Position numbers and translations under genes: made by a program. 64,000 nt of DNA from positions 372,001-436,000 of the forward strand of contig JAHDWB010000002.1 in the NCBI GenBank assembly GCA_023382595.1, in the 5' to 3' direction. A model generated the notes under the pieces. The model made no database searches and was not told the DNA's origin. It saw nothing but the letters and a program-made list of their open reading frames with translations. The first letter of the stretch is position 1. Each line of letters begins with the position of its first letter. Positions 27,082 through 34,743 of this stretch are shown here, piece after piece. Origin of the DNA: Anaerolineales bacterium. Its GTDB lineage: Bacteria > Chloroflexota > Anaerolineae > Anaerolineales > Villigracilaceae.

Positions 27082-27567
27082 ATGCCAAAAATAAAACAAC
27101 CAAATTCACGTCATTGCTTCATCTGCGGGTTGGAAAATCCAGTGGGACTGCATTTGCACATCTACGAAACCGAGCCGGGCGTGGTCGAAACGCAATACAT
27201 CGCGCCCGATCATTTTCAGGGCTATCCCGGCGTTCTGCATGGCGGCATCGTCGCCGCGCTCATCGATGAGATCAGCGGGCGCGCGCATATGGGCAGCGAC
27301 CCGGGCAAACCGCGCTTCATGTTCACGGGCAAGCTGGAAGTGAAGTACCGCAAGAATGTGCCCATCGGCAAACTTTTGAAGATCGTCGGCAAGGTGGGCA
27401 AGAGCAAAGGCAAGGTTGCCGAAGCGTGGGCGGGCATTTACGACGCTGAGACGAACGAACTGCTCGCTGAAGGCACGGGCATGCACATCAACGTGCCACA
27501 AGAGCAATTCGACATGTCGCGCTTGGACGAACTGGGCTGGAAGGTCTACCCCGACCCCGCCGCGTAA
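27082..27567 (+). CDS. PaaI-like hotdog-fold thioesterase
   Basis: The 161-residue protein has the hotdog signature: [21 protein letters not shown] on the central helix, with the Asp/Glu pocket, and [22 protein letters not shown] for the following strands. An N-terminal [15 protein letters not shown] carries a CxxC pair common in this subgroup. It likely hydrolyses a CoA thioester; the acyl chain is unknown. It starts 21 bases from the divergent dehydrogenase gene. Confidence 0.87.
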   Translation: MPKIKQPNSRHCFICGLENPVGLHLHIYETEPGVVETQYIAPDHFQGYPGVLHGGIVAALIDEISGRAHMGSDPGKPRFMFTGKLEVKYRKNVPIGKLLKIVGKVGKSKGKVAEAWAGIYDAETNELLAEGTGMHINVPQEQFDMSRLDELGWKVYPDPAA

Positions 27568-27592
27568 TACTATAATCAGCATGGAGGCAAAC

Positions 27593-28345
27593 ATGATCAC
27601 GACTTATCACCGACCGAAGACTCTCGATGAAGCCTTGACGCTTCTGACTCAACCGAACACCGTTCCGCTTGGCGGCGGGACGCTTCTTTCTCAGGGGACA
27701 ACGGATCCTGTTTCCGTTGTGGATCTGCAGCATCTCGGGCTGGATTCGATCACCGTCAAAGGCAATGATCTGGAGATCGGCGCGACTTGCACACTGCAGT
27801 CATTGCTTGAATCGGAGCATTGCCCTGAATCATTGATCTCTGCGCTGAAATTGGAAGCGCCGCTGAACTTGCGCAACACCGCCACTGTCGCGGGGACGGT
27901 TGTCTCAAGCGACGGGCGCTCGACCTTCACGACGATGTTGTTGGCGATGGATGCGAAGATCGAGATGGCGATATTCGATAATTCGAAAACCGAATCTCGA
28001 ATATCGAGTATCGGGGAATTCATTCTCACCCGACCGAAGGGACTCATCACGTCCATCATCATTCCGCTGAATGTGAAAATAGCCTTCGAGTTTGTGTCCA
28101 AAACCCCTGCGGACAAGCCGTTGGTGTGCGCCGCGCTGGCGCAATGGAATTCGGGTCGCGCACGCCTGACGCTCGGCGGATACGGGTCAAGTCCGCTGTT
28201 GGCGATGGATGGCACTGAAGCCGATGGTCTCGAAACTGCCGCAAAGAACGCCTATCACGAAGCGAACGACGAGTGGGCATCCGCTGAATACCGCATGGAC
28301 GTCGCTGCGACACTGGCAAAACGCGCGCTGGAAGCCTTGAAATGA
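27593..28345 (+). CDS. FAD-binding subunit of a molybdenum hydroxylase (CoxM/XdhB-like)
   Basis: The 250-residue protein follows the FAD-binding PCMH fold: PLGGGTLLSQG (first FAD loop), LEIGATCTLQSLL, and LRNTATVAGTVVSSDGRSTF (second FAD loop), then a C-terminal CO-dehydrogenase flavoprotein-type domain. Family members usually read GGNL in the second loop, so this copy is divergent. It should pass electrons between FAD and the [2Fe-2S] subunit. A fused FeS/Mo subunit lies 6.4 kb downstream (34744) and may be its partner. GGAGG precedes ATG 27593; its end overlaps the next start (ATGA). Confidence 0.82.
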   Translation: MITTYHRPKTLDEALTLLTQPNTVPLGGGTLLSQGTTDPVSVVDLQHLGLDSITVKGNDLEIGATCTLQSLLESEHCPESLISALKLEAPLNLRNTATVAGTVVSSDGRSTFTTMLLAMDAKIEMAIFDNSKTESRISSIGEFILTRPKGLITSIIIPLNVKIAFEFVSKTPADKPLVCAALAQWNSGRARLTLGGYGSSPLLAMDGTEADGLETAAKNAYHEANDEWASAEYRMDVAATLAKRALEALK

Positions 28346-28614
28346 CGGAGAAGATCAAGCCGTTCGAAGAGATCGCGCGAATATTCCAAATCTCGAACGA
28401 AAGCGCCAAATTCTTCCTGAACCGCGTGCAGAAAAGTTTCAAAGTCGAAAAGCCGCCGCACAAACTCATCCTTGAATTCGTGGAAGCGCAGAAGTACGAA
28501 TTCCAACCCACACCTTATGATGTCGCATCCGCGATGAAGGAAGGCGGCGTGTGGAACTACGATATGACCTCCCCGCCGCCCGAGTTGGTGGACGATGAGG
28601 ATGTTTATCAATGA
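28342..28614 (+). CDS. Small conserved-looking hypothetical protein
   Basis: A 90-residue soluble protein with MTEKIKPFEEIARIFQISNESAKFF, a helical region, and a C-terminal PPPELVDDEDVYQ tail. It overlaps both neighbours by four bases (ATGA junctions with the FAD-subunit gene and the dehydrogenase gene), so it is almost certainly translated. I recognise no domain. Confidence 0.65.
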   Translation: MTEKIKPFEEIARIFQISNESAKFFLNRVQKSFKVEKPPHKLILEFVEAQKYEFQPTPYDVASAMKEGGVWNYDMTSPPPELVDDEDVYQ

Positions 28615-29642
28615 AAGCCGCTGTATTTTACGACTGTGGAGACGCATCCAAAATTCAGATCGCGGACGTGCCTGAGCCGAAGGTCGGACCTGGTCAGGTG
28701 TTGATCCACGTACATGCCAGCGCGTTCAACCATCTTGAGTTGTGGTCACTGCACGGACCTGACGATGGAAGTTACCAATTCCCCATGTGGACAGGCTCGG
28801 ATATCGCGGGCGTGATCGAAGAACTTGCGCCCGATGTGACGGGCTGGAAGGTCGGCGATGCGGTGGTGGTCAATCCGTCGCTTTCGTGTGAGAGATGTGA
28901 ACACTGCCTGCGCGGTGATGTGACACTCTGCGACGATTACGATATTCTCGGCTCGAATGGCAACGGCGGCAACGCGGAATTCATCGCCGCAAACGCCGAC
29001 AAACTCATGCGCATCCCCGACGGCTTCGACTTCGTCACCGCGGCGGCGGCTCCGCTGGCGTATCAAACCGCGTGGAGAGCCATTATCACACGCGCGAAAA
29101 TTCAAAAGGGAGAATCCGTTTTGGTGCTGGGAGCAAGCGGCGGCGTGGCGGTCGCGGCGATCCAGATCTGTAAAATGCTTGTGGCGCGAGTCTTCGCCGT
29201 CACCAGTTCCGAAGAGAAAATGGAGAAAGCCCGCCAGGCAGGCGCGGACTTTGCTGTGAATCGCAAGGCGGGCGACCCGTTCGAGGAAATCCGCCGCCTC
29301 ACAGATGGGCGCGGCGTGGATGTGGTGGTCGAGAACGTCGGCGCATCTACATGGACCGAGAGCCAGAAGATCCTGCGCAAAGGCGGGCGGATCGTCACCT
29401 ACGGGCGCACGACGGGACGCGAAGCGACCACGAACCTGTCCCTACTGTTTTGGAACGAGCAGACCCACATCGGCTCGACGATGGGCAGTTTGGCGGATTT
29501 CCGCGAGATGATGGAACATGTCTTCAGCGGAAAGTTGACGCCGATCATTGATTCGGTCTATCCGCTGGAGCAGGCGCGGGAAGCGTATGCACGCTACGAA
29601 CGCGGCGAGCAGTTCGGGAAGATCGTGTTGAAGGTGAGATAG
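28611..29642 (+). CDS. Zinc-type medium-chain alcohol dehydrogenase/quinone oxidoreductase
   Basis: The 343-residue MDR protein has the structural zinc cluster CERCEHCLRGDVTLC and the Rossmann loop VLVLGASGGVAVAAIQICK. HPSA-type substrate motifs appear as HASAFNHLELW. Like many MDR oxidoreductases it likely uses NADPH to reduce an alcohol/aldehyde or activated alkene. The stop overlaps the GTG start of the DNA methyltransferase by one base. Confidence 0.88.
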   Translation: MKAAVFYDCGDASKIQIADVPEPKVGPGQVLIHVHASAFNHLELWSLHGPDDGSYQFPMWTGSDIAGVIEELAPDVTGWKVGDAVVVNPSLSCERCEHCLRGDVTLCDDYDILGSNGNGGNAEFIAANADKLMRIPDGFDFVTAAAAPLAYQTAWRAIITRAKIQKGESVLVLGASGGVAVAAIQICKMLVARVFAVTSSEEKMEKARQAGADFAVNRKAGDPFEEIRRLTDGRGVDVVVENVGASTWTESQKILRKGGRIVTYGRTTGREATTNLSLLFWNEQTHIGSTMGSLADFREMMEHVFSGKLTPIIDSVYPLEQAREAYARYERGEQFGKIVLKVR

Positions 29643-30709
29643 TGTCCCTCCCCCTCAACCAGATCCTGCAAGGCGATTGCATCGAGATACTCAATTCCCT
29701 GCCCGAGAACTCGGTGGATCTGGTATTTGCCGATCCGCCCTACAATTTGCAGTTGCAGAACGACCTGTACCGCCCGAACAATACCAAGGTGGATGCGGTC
29801 AATAACCGCTGGGATAAGTTTTCGAGTTTTGCCGAGTATGATGAGTTTACAACCAATTGGCTACACGCAGGTCGTAGGGTGCTCAAAGAGACGGGTACGA
29901 TCTGGGTCATCGGTTCATATCACAACATTTTCCGCGTCGGCGCAATCATGCAGGATCTGGGATTTTGGATTCTCAATGATGTCATCTGGCTGAAGACCAA
30001 CCCGATGCCGAACTTCCGCGGCGTGCGATTTACGAATGCGCACGAAACATTGATCTGGGCACAAAAGCAAAAGGGCGCGAAATACAAATTCTTCCACAAG
30101 GACATGAAAGCGCTGAACGAAGATTTGCAAATGCGCAGTGACTGGGTCATTCCGCTGGCAACGGGCAGGGAACGCATCAAAGCCAACGGGACGAAGGCTC
30201 ACCCAACCCAGAAGCCCGAAGCGCTGCTGTACCGCGTCCTGCTCGCCAGCACGGACGTGGGCGACGTGGTGCTCGATCCGTTTTTCGGGAGCGGCACGAC
30301 GGGCGCAGTCGCCAAGATGATGGGACGGCACTTCATCGGCATCGAACGCGACAAGAAATACATCAAGGTCGCAGAGAAACGGATCGCGGCGGTCAAGTCC
30401 GCGCCCGCTGAGGGGTTGATCCTGCCGACGAAACAGAAGCAGGTTCGGGTCCCATTCGGGGCGTTGATCGAGAATGGCTATCTGAGAATCGGGCAACGAC
30501 TCACATTCGCAAAAGGCAGACGCGAAGCGGTCATCCTTGCCAATGGACAGGTCCAATGCGGAAAACTCGTTGGCTCGATCCATAAAGTGGCGAGCGAGTT
30601 GTCCAATGCCCCCGCCAACGGCTGGGACATGTGGATGTACACAGAACGCGGTACACTTAAGCCGATCGATGAATTAAGAGAGAAAATCCGAAAAACCATC
30701 AACCGCTAA
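29642..30709 (+). CDS. CcrM/HinfI-type N6-adenine DNA methyltransferase
   Basis: The 355-residue protein closely follows CcrM. The beta-class catalytic motif is FADPPYNLQLQNDLYRPNNTKVDA (DPPY near residues 31-34). KETGTIWVIGSYHNIFRVGAIMQDLGFWILNDVIWLK and PNFRGVRFTNAHETLIWA follow, then the SAM motif DPFFGSGTTG. A C-terminal extension of about 90 residues matches the CcrM-specific DNA-binding region. The expected site is GANTC. No restriction endonuclease gene is next to it, so it looks solitary. It starts with GTG, overlapping the upstream stop by one base. Confidence 0.9.
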   Translation: MSLPLNQILQGDCIEILNSLPENSVDLVFADPPYNLQLQNDLYRPNNTKVDAVNNRWDKFSSFAEYDEFTTNWLHAGRRVLKETGTIWVIGSYHNIFRVGAIMQDLGFWILNDVIWLKTNPMPNFRGVRFTNAHETLIWAQKQKGAKYKFFHKDMKALNEDLQMRSDWVIPLATGRERIKANGTKAHPTQKPEALLYRVLLASTDVGDVVLDPFFGSGTTGAVAKMMGRHFIGIERDKKYIKVAEKRIAAVKSAPAEGLILPTKQKQVRVPFGALIENGYLRIGQRLTFAKGRREAVILANGQVQCGKLVGSIHKVASELSNAPANGWDMWMYTERGTLKPIDELREKIRKTINR

Positions 30710-30775
30710 GCACGCGACGTATGCAAAGTTTTTCTTAGCGAACTTGGCGGGCTTTGCGGTTTAGTCAGGAGAACC

Positions 30776-33685
30776 ATGTCAAAATCCTTCACCCTTATCA
30801 AAGAACAGCAGATCCCCGAGATCAATTCGCTCGTGCGATTGTACGAACACAAACGGACAGGCGCGCGCCTGCTCTCTGTCATCAACGATGATGAAAATAA
30901 AGTCTTCGCCATCAACTTCCGCACCACGCCCAAGGACTCAACGGGCGTCGCGCACATCCTTGAACATTCGGTGCTGGGCGGCTCGGAGAAGTACCCCGTC
31001 AAGGAGCCGTTCGTGGAATTGCTGAAAGGCTCGCTGGCGACCTTCATCAACGCCTTCACCTTCCCCGACAAGACCTGCTATCCCGTCGCCAGCCAGAACG
31101 TCAAGGATTTCTACAATCTGATCGATGTGTACATGGATGCGGTTTTGTATCCGCGCATCACCGAGCAGACCTTGATGCAGGAAGGCTGGCACTACGAGAT
31201 CGAAGACCCGTCCGCGCCGCTGACGTACAAGGGCGTGGTCTTCAACGAAATGAAGGGCGCGTACTCGTCGCCTGAAAACCTGCTCTACAAAGTCATCGTT
31301 GAGTCGCTCTTCCCCAAGCACACCTACGGCGTAGACTCGGGCGGCGACCCCGCCATCATCCCCGACCTGACCTACGAAAACTTCCGCGCGTTCTGGGAGA
31401 ATTACTACCATCCGTCCAACTCGTTCATCTTCTTCTACGGAGACGACGACCCCGACATGCGCCTGAAATTGATGGAAGACTATCTCAAGCCGTACAAACG
31501 CAAGAAGGTTAAATCCGCGGTGCCGCTTGCCAAGCCGTTCAAACGTCCGAAACGCATCGAGCACGCCTACATCGCCAGCGAAGGCGAAGACCTTTCGAAA
31601 AAGCACTATCTCACGGTCAACTGGAAACTGCCCGACACATCCGACCCCGTCCTCCACATGAGTTTCCAAATCCTTGCGCACGCGCTGATCGGCACGCCCG
31701 CATCACCGCTGAAAAAGGCATTGCTCGATTCGGGTCTCGGTGAAGACCTGGCGGGCATCGGGCTCGAAAGCGATATCCGCGAGTTGATCTTTTCGACAGG
31801 TCTCAAAGGCACCAAAGCCCGCAGCGCAAAGAAAATCGAAACACTGATTCTCGACACCCTACAAAAACTCGCGAGCGAAGGCATCGACCCCGACACCATC
31901 GCGGCGTCACTCAATACCATCGAGTTCGCGCTGCGCGAAAACAACACAGGTATGTTCCCGCGCGGCATCGTACTCATGCTGCGCGCGCTCACCACCTGGC
32001 TCTACGATGACGACGCCTTCAAAACGCTCGCCTTCGAAGGTCCGCTCAACGAACTGAAGAATCGACTCGGGACCGATCCGCGCTACTTCGAAAAGATGAT
32101 CCAGACGCATTTGATCGACAACCCGCATCGGACGATCATCCGCTTCAAACCCGACCCCGAACTTGGCCGCCAACTCGAAGAGCAGGAGCAAACCCGACTC
32201 CAATCCGCACGCGGGACGATGAGCGAAGACGACATCCACATGCATGTGGAAAATACAAAGCAATTGAAGAAATTGCAAGAGACCCCTGACTCGCCCGAAG
32301 CATTGGATACCATCCCCACGCTCGAATTGGATGATCTGGAAAAGGAAGTCAAGACCATCCCCATCGAAGAGATCCAAGTGCAGGATGCGAAGGTGCTGTA
32401 TCACGACATCTTCACCAACGGCATCTTCTACCTTGACCTTGCCTTTGACCTGCGCACCCTGCCGCACGAACTGCTCCCGTTGACGGAAGTCTTCGCGCGC
32501 GCGCTGTTCGAGATGGGTACCGAGACCGAAGACTACGTCAAGCTGTCCCAGCGGATCGGGAAAAGCACGGGCGGAATCCACGGCTCGTCGGTCAGTGTGA
32601 CAGCCCTCCCGACGAAAGAGGCGCAGGCGATGCTGATGATCCGCGGCAAATCCACGGCGGGTCAAGCCACCGAGATGTTGTCCATCCTGCGTGATGTCCT
32701 GTTGACCGCAAAATTCGACGACAAGGAACGGCTCAAGCAGATCGTGCTCGAAGAAAAGTCAGGGCTGGAATCTGCGCTGGCGCCGTCGGGACATAGTTTT
32801 GCGAACATGCGGTTACGCGCGCAATTCGGCGGTGCGGGCTGGATCAACGAGCAGACTGGCGGCGTGAGTTACCTGTTTGCCCTGCGTGAGCTGGCAACCG
32901 AGATCGACAAGAATTGGAAGAAGGTACTGGCGAAGATGGAAGCGATGCGCGACGCGTTGATCAATTGCAAAACGCTGACCGCCAACGTGACGCTCGACGC
33001 CGCGAATTGGAAGACCGTCCAGCCGCATTTGGAGAATTTCATCTTTGCCATGCCCGTGAAGGACACGCAGTTTTCGCCCTTCAACATTCAGCCTGAAACC
33101 AAAAAAGAAGGATTGGCGATCCCCGCGCAGGTCAATTACGTGGGCAAGGGCGCGAATCTGTATGATCTGGGTTACACCTACGACGGTTCTGTGGAGGTGG
33201 TGATGGGCTACCTGCGGCTGACGCATCTGTGGGAAAAAATCCGCGTGCAGGGCGGCGCGTACGGCGCAATGGCGTCGTTCGACGATGCGACAGGCGTATT
33301 GACATTCCTCTCCTACCGCGACCCGAACCTTGCCGCCACCATCGAAAATTACGATAAAGCCGCCGCGTTCCTGAAAGGGCTGGATTCATCCCGCCTTTCG
33401 GAGAACGAGTTGAAGAAATCCATCATCAAAGCCATCGGCGCGATGGACGCCTACCAACTGCCCGATGCGAAGGGATACACATCCATGATGCGCCATATCA
33501 CAGGACGCACGGATGAACATCGACAGCAGGTCCGCGACGAAGTGCTTTCGGCGAACGGCGAAGATTTCATCCATTTCGGCGAAGTGCTGGAAAAAGCCGC
33601 CCAGTCCGATGCGGTGGTGGTATTGGGTTCCCAGTCCGCGCTGGAGGGTGCGGGACTCGGGTTGGAAGTGAAGAAAGTGTTGTAA
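30776..33685 (+). CDS. M16C metallopeptidase, presequence protease (PreP) family
   Basis: At 969 residues this matches the two-module PreP family. The inverted zinc motif HILEH (residues 61-65) and the third ligand region KGVVFNEMKGAYS are present. FTFPDKTCYPVASQNVKDFYNL is diagnostic of the family. These enzymes degrade short peptides, such as cleaved signal or transit peptides, within a closed chamber; no signal peptide is visible, so it is cytoplasmic. GGAG precedes the ATG. Confidence 0.93.
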   Translation: MSKSFTLIKEQQIPEINSLVRLYEHKRTGARLLSVINDDENKVFAINFRTTPKDSTGVAHILEHSVLGGSEKYPVKEPFVELLKGSLATFINAFTFPDKTCYPVASQNVKDFYNLIDVYMDAVLYPRITEQTLMQEGWHYEIEDPSAPLTYKGVVFNEMKGAYSSPENLLYKVIVESLFPKHTYGVDSGGDPAIIPDLTYENFRAFWENYYHPSNSFIFFYGDDDPDMRLKLMEDYLKPYKRKKVKSAVPLAKPFKRPKRIEHAYIASEGEDLSKKHYLTVNWKLPDTSDPVLHMSFQILAHALIGTPASPLKKALLDSGLGEDLAGIGLESDIRELIFSTGLKGTKARSAKKIETLILDTLQKLASEGIDPDTIAASLNTIEFALRENNTGMFPRGIVLMLRALTTWLYDDDAFKTLAFEGPLNELKNRLGTDPRYFEKMIQTHLIDNPHRTIIRFKPDPELGRQLEEQEQTRLQSARGTMSEDDIHMHVENTKQLKKLQETPDSPEALDTIPTLELDDLEKEVKTIPIEEIQVQDAKVLYHDIFTNGIFYLDLAFDLRTLPHELLPLTEVFARALFEMGTETEDYVKLSQRIGKSTGGIHGSSVSVTALPTKEAQAMLMIRGKSTAGQATEMLSILRDVLLTAKFDDKERLKQIVLEEKSGLESALAPSGHSFANMRLRAQFGGAGWINEQTGGVSYLFALRELATEIDKNWKKVLAKMEAMRDALINCKTLTANVTLDAANWKTVQPHLENFIFAMPVKDTQFSPFNIQPETKKEGLAIPAQVNYVGKGANLYDLGYTYDGSVEVVMGYLRLTHLWEKIRVQGGAYGAMASFDDATGVLTFLSYRDPNLAATIENYDKAAAFLKGLDSSRLSENELKKSIIKAIGAMDAYQLPDAKGYTSMMRHITGRTDEHRQQVRDEVLSANGEDFIHFGEVLEKAAQSDAVVVLGSQSALEGAGLGLEVKKVL

Positions 33686-33700
33686 GAACAGAGATTAGTC

Positions 33701-34201
33701 ATGGCTGAATTTGAAGATCAACTGGTTTCCGAACTTTGGGCGCGGGATGTGCGGTTTTTAATGGGACAACAGTCCGCCACGCCTCCTTTGCTCACGCCAG
33801 CCAGCCTCATAACCGCACTGGCGCAGAGCGAAAACGCCCGCGTGCGTTTATCCTTAATCCCTGTATTTCTGCGACACCCTGAATACTTCACTGAAGCAGA
33901 AAAAGCGGACGAGGCGTTGTTGACACATCCCAGCCAGTTGGTCCTTCGCTTCTATTACACCGCCGCCGTCATCCTGCAAAGCAAATATTGGGAACGATTA
34001 AACAACTTGTTCAGCAGGCAAACACGACTGCCTGATCTGTTCTCAAAAAAAATAGGCGTGTCACTGAGTGAAGACCTCAACGAATCACTTTTAAATCTGT
34101 CGAAACGCCACCAGATACTCAGCGGACACTTCATTAATTGGCTCGGAACATACGAACACGCCGCAGAACGCCTGATCAAACATATGGAAAAATTCGGGTA
34201 A
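33701..34201 (+). CDS. Hypothetical helical protein, partner of the nucleotidyltransferase gene
   Basis: A 166-residue, largely helical protein with no signal peptide. Segments such as VRLSLIPVFLRHPEYFTEAEKADEALL and LRFYYTAAVILQSKYWERL suggest a helical bundle or short repeat. It lies 5 bases ahead of the GTG of a nucleotidyltransferase-fold gene. This tight pairing occurs in many DUF6036-type loci and could be a toxin-antitoxin or regulatory pair. I cannot assign a function. Confidence 0.6.
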   Translation: MAEFEDQLVSELWARDVRFLMGQQSATPPLLTPASLITALAQSENARVRLSLIPVFLRHPEYFTEAEKADEALLTHPSQLVLRFYYTAAVILQSKYWERLNNLFSRQTRLPDLFSKKIGVSLSEDLNESLLNLSKRHQILSGHFINWLGTYEHAAERLIKHMEKFG

Positions 34202-34206
34202 ACAAC

Positions 34207-34719
34207 GTGGACAAAGGTATTCTGCAGGATTTTCTCACAAGATTGGGAAGCCGTTACCCTAAACAAGCGAACCTTTACCTGCTTGGCGGGAGCGCTTTGA
34301 TCCTGCTGGGCAGTTCGCGCGACACGCTTGACATCGATTACGTGGGCGACGATACCCGAAAAGACGATTTTCAAATTGTGATCGATGAGGTTGCCGCCGA
34401 ACTTAATTTGGAAACAGAGGCAGTTCCCATTGACCGTTTCATCCCTTTGCCCAAAGGGAGCGAACAACGAAAAATCCATATCGGTCAGTTCGGGAAGATA
34501 AACGCCTATGTGATCGATCCGTACAGCATCGCGCTAAGCAAAATAGACCGCGGATTTGAGACTGACTTGGAAGATGTAATTTTTCTAATACGAAATAACC
34601 AGGTAGACTTGATCAAACTGGAACAAATCTTGATGGATTCCCTGCCTCATGCAGGAAAATTCGATTTCCATCCTGAAATCCTTGCCCATTTTGAAGACCT
34701 GAAAAAACGACTGAAATAG
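34207..34719 (+). CDS. Nucleotidyltransferase-fold protein (DUF6036/AbiEii-like)
   Basis: The 170-residue protein has the minimal nucleotidyltransferase core: LLGGSALILLG (GGSA, residues 27-30), then TLDIDYVGDD (Asp42, Asp44), and a later SIALSKIDRGFETDLEDVIFLI segment seen in DUF6036-like and AbiEii relatives. Such proteins transfer NMP to RNA or protein, or are inactive binders. The start is GTG at 34207, giving a 5-base gap to the upstream partner. Confidence 0.75.
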   Translation: MDKGILQDFLTRLGSRYPKQANLYLLGGSALILLGSSRDTLDIDYVGDDTRKDDFQIVIDEVAAELNLETEAVPIDRFIPLPKGSEQRKIHIGQFGKINAYVIDPYSIALSKIDRGFETDLEDVIFLIRNNQVDLIKLEQILMDSLPHAGKFDFHPEILAHFEDLKKRLK

Positions 34720-34743
34720 ATACGTTGTCATACAGGAGCCCCC

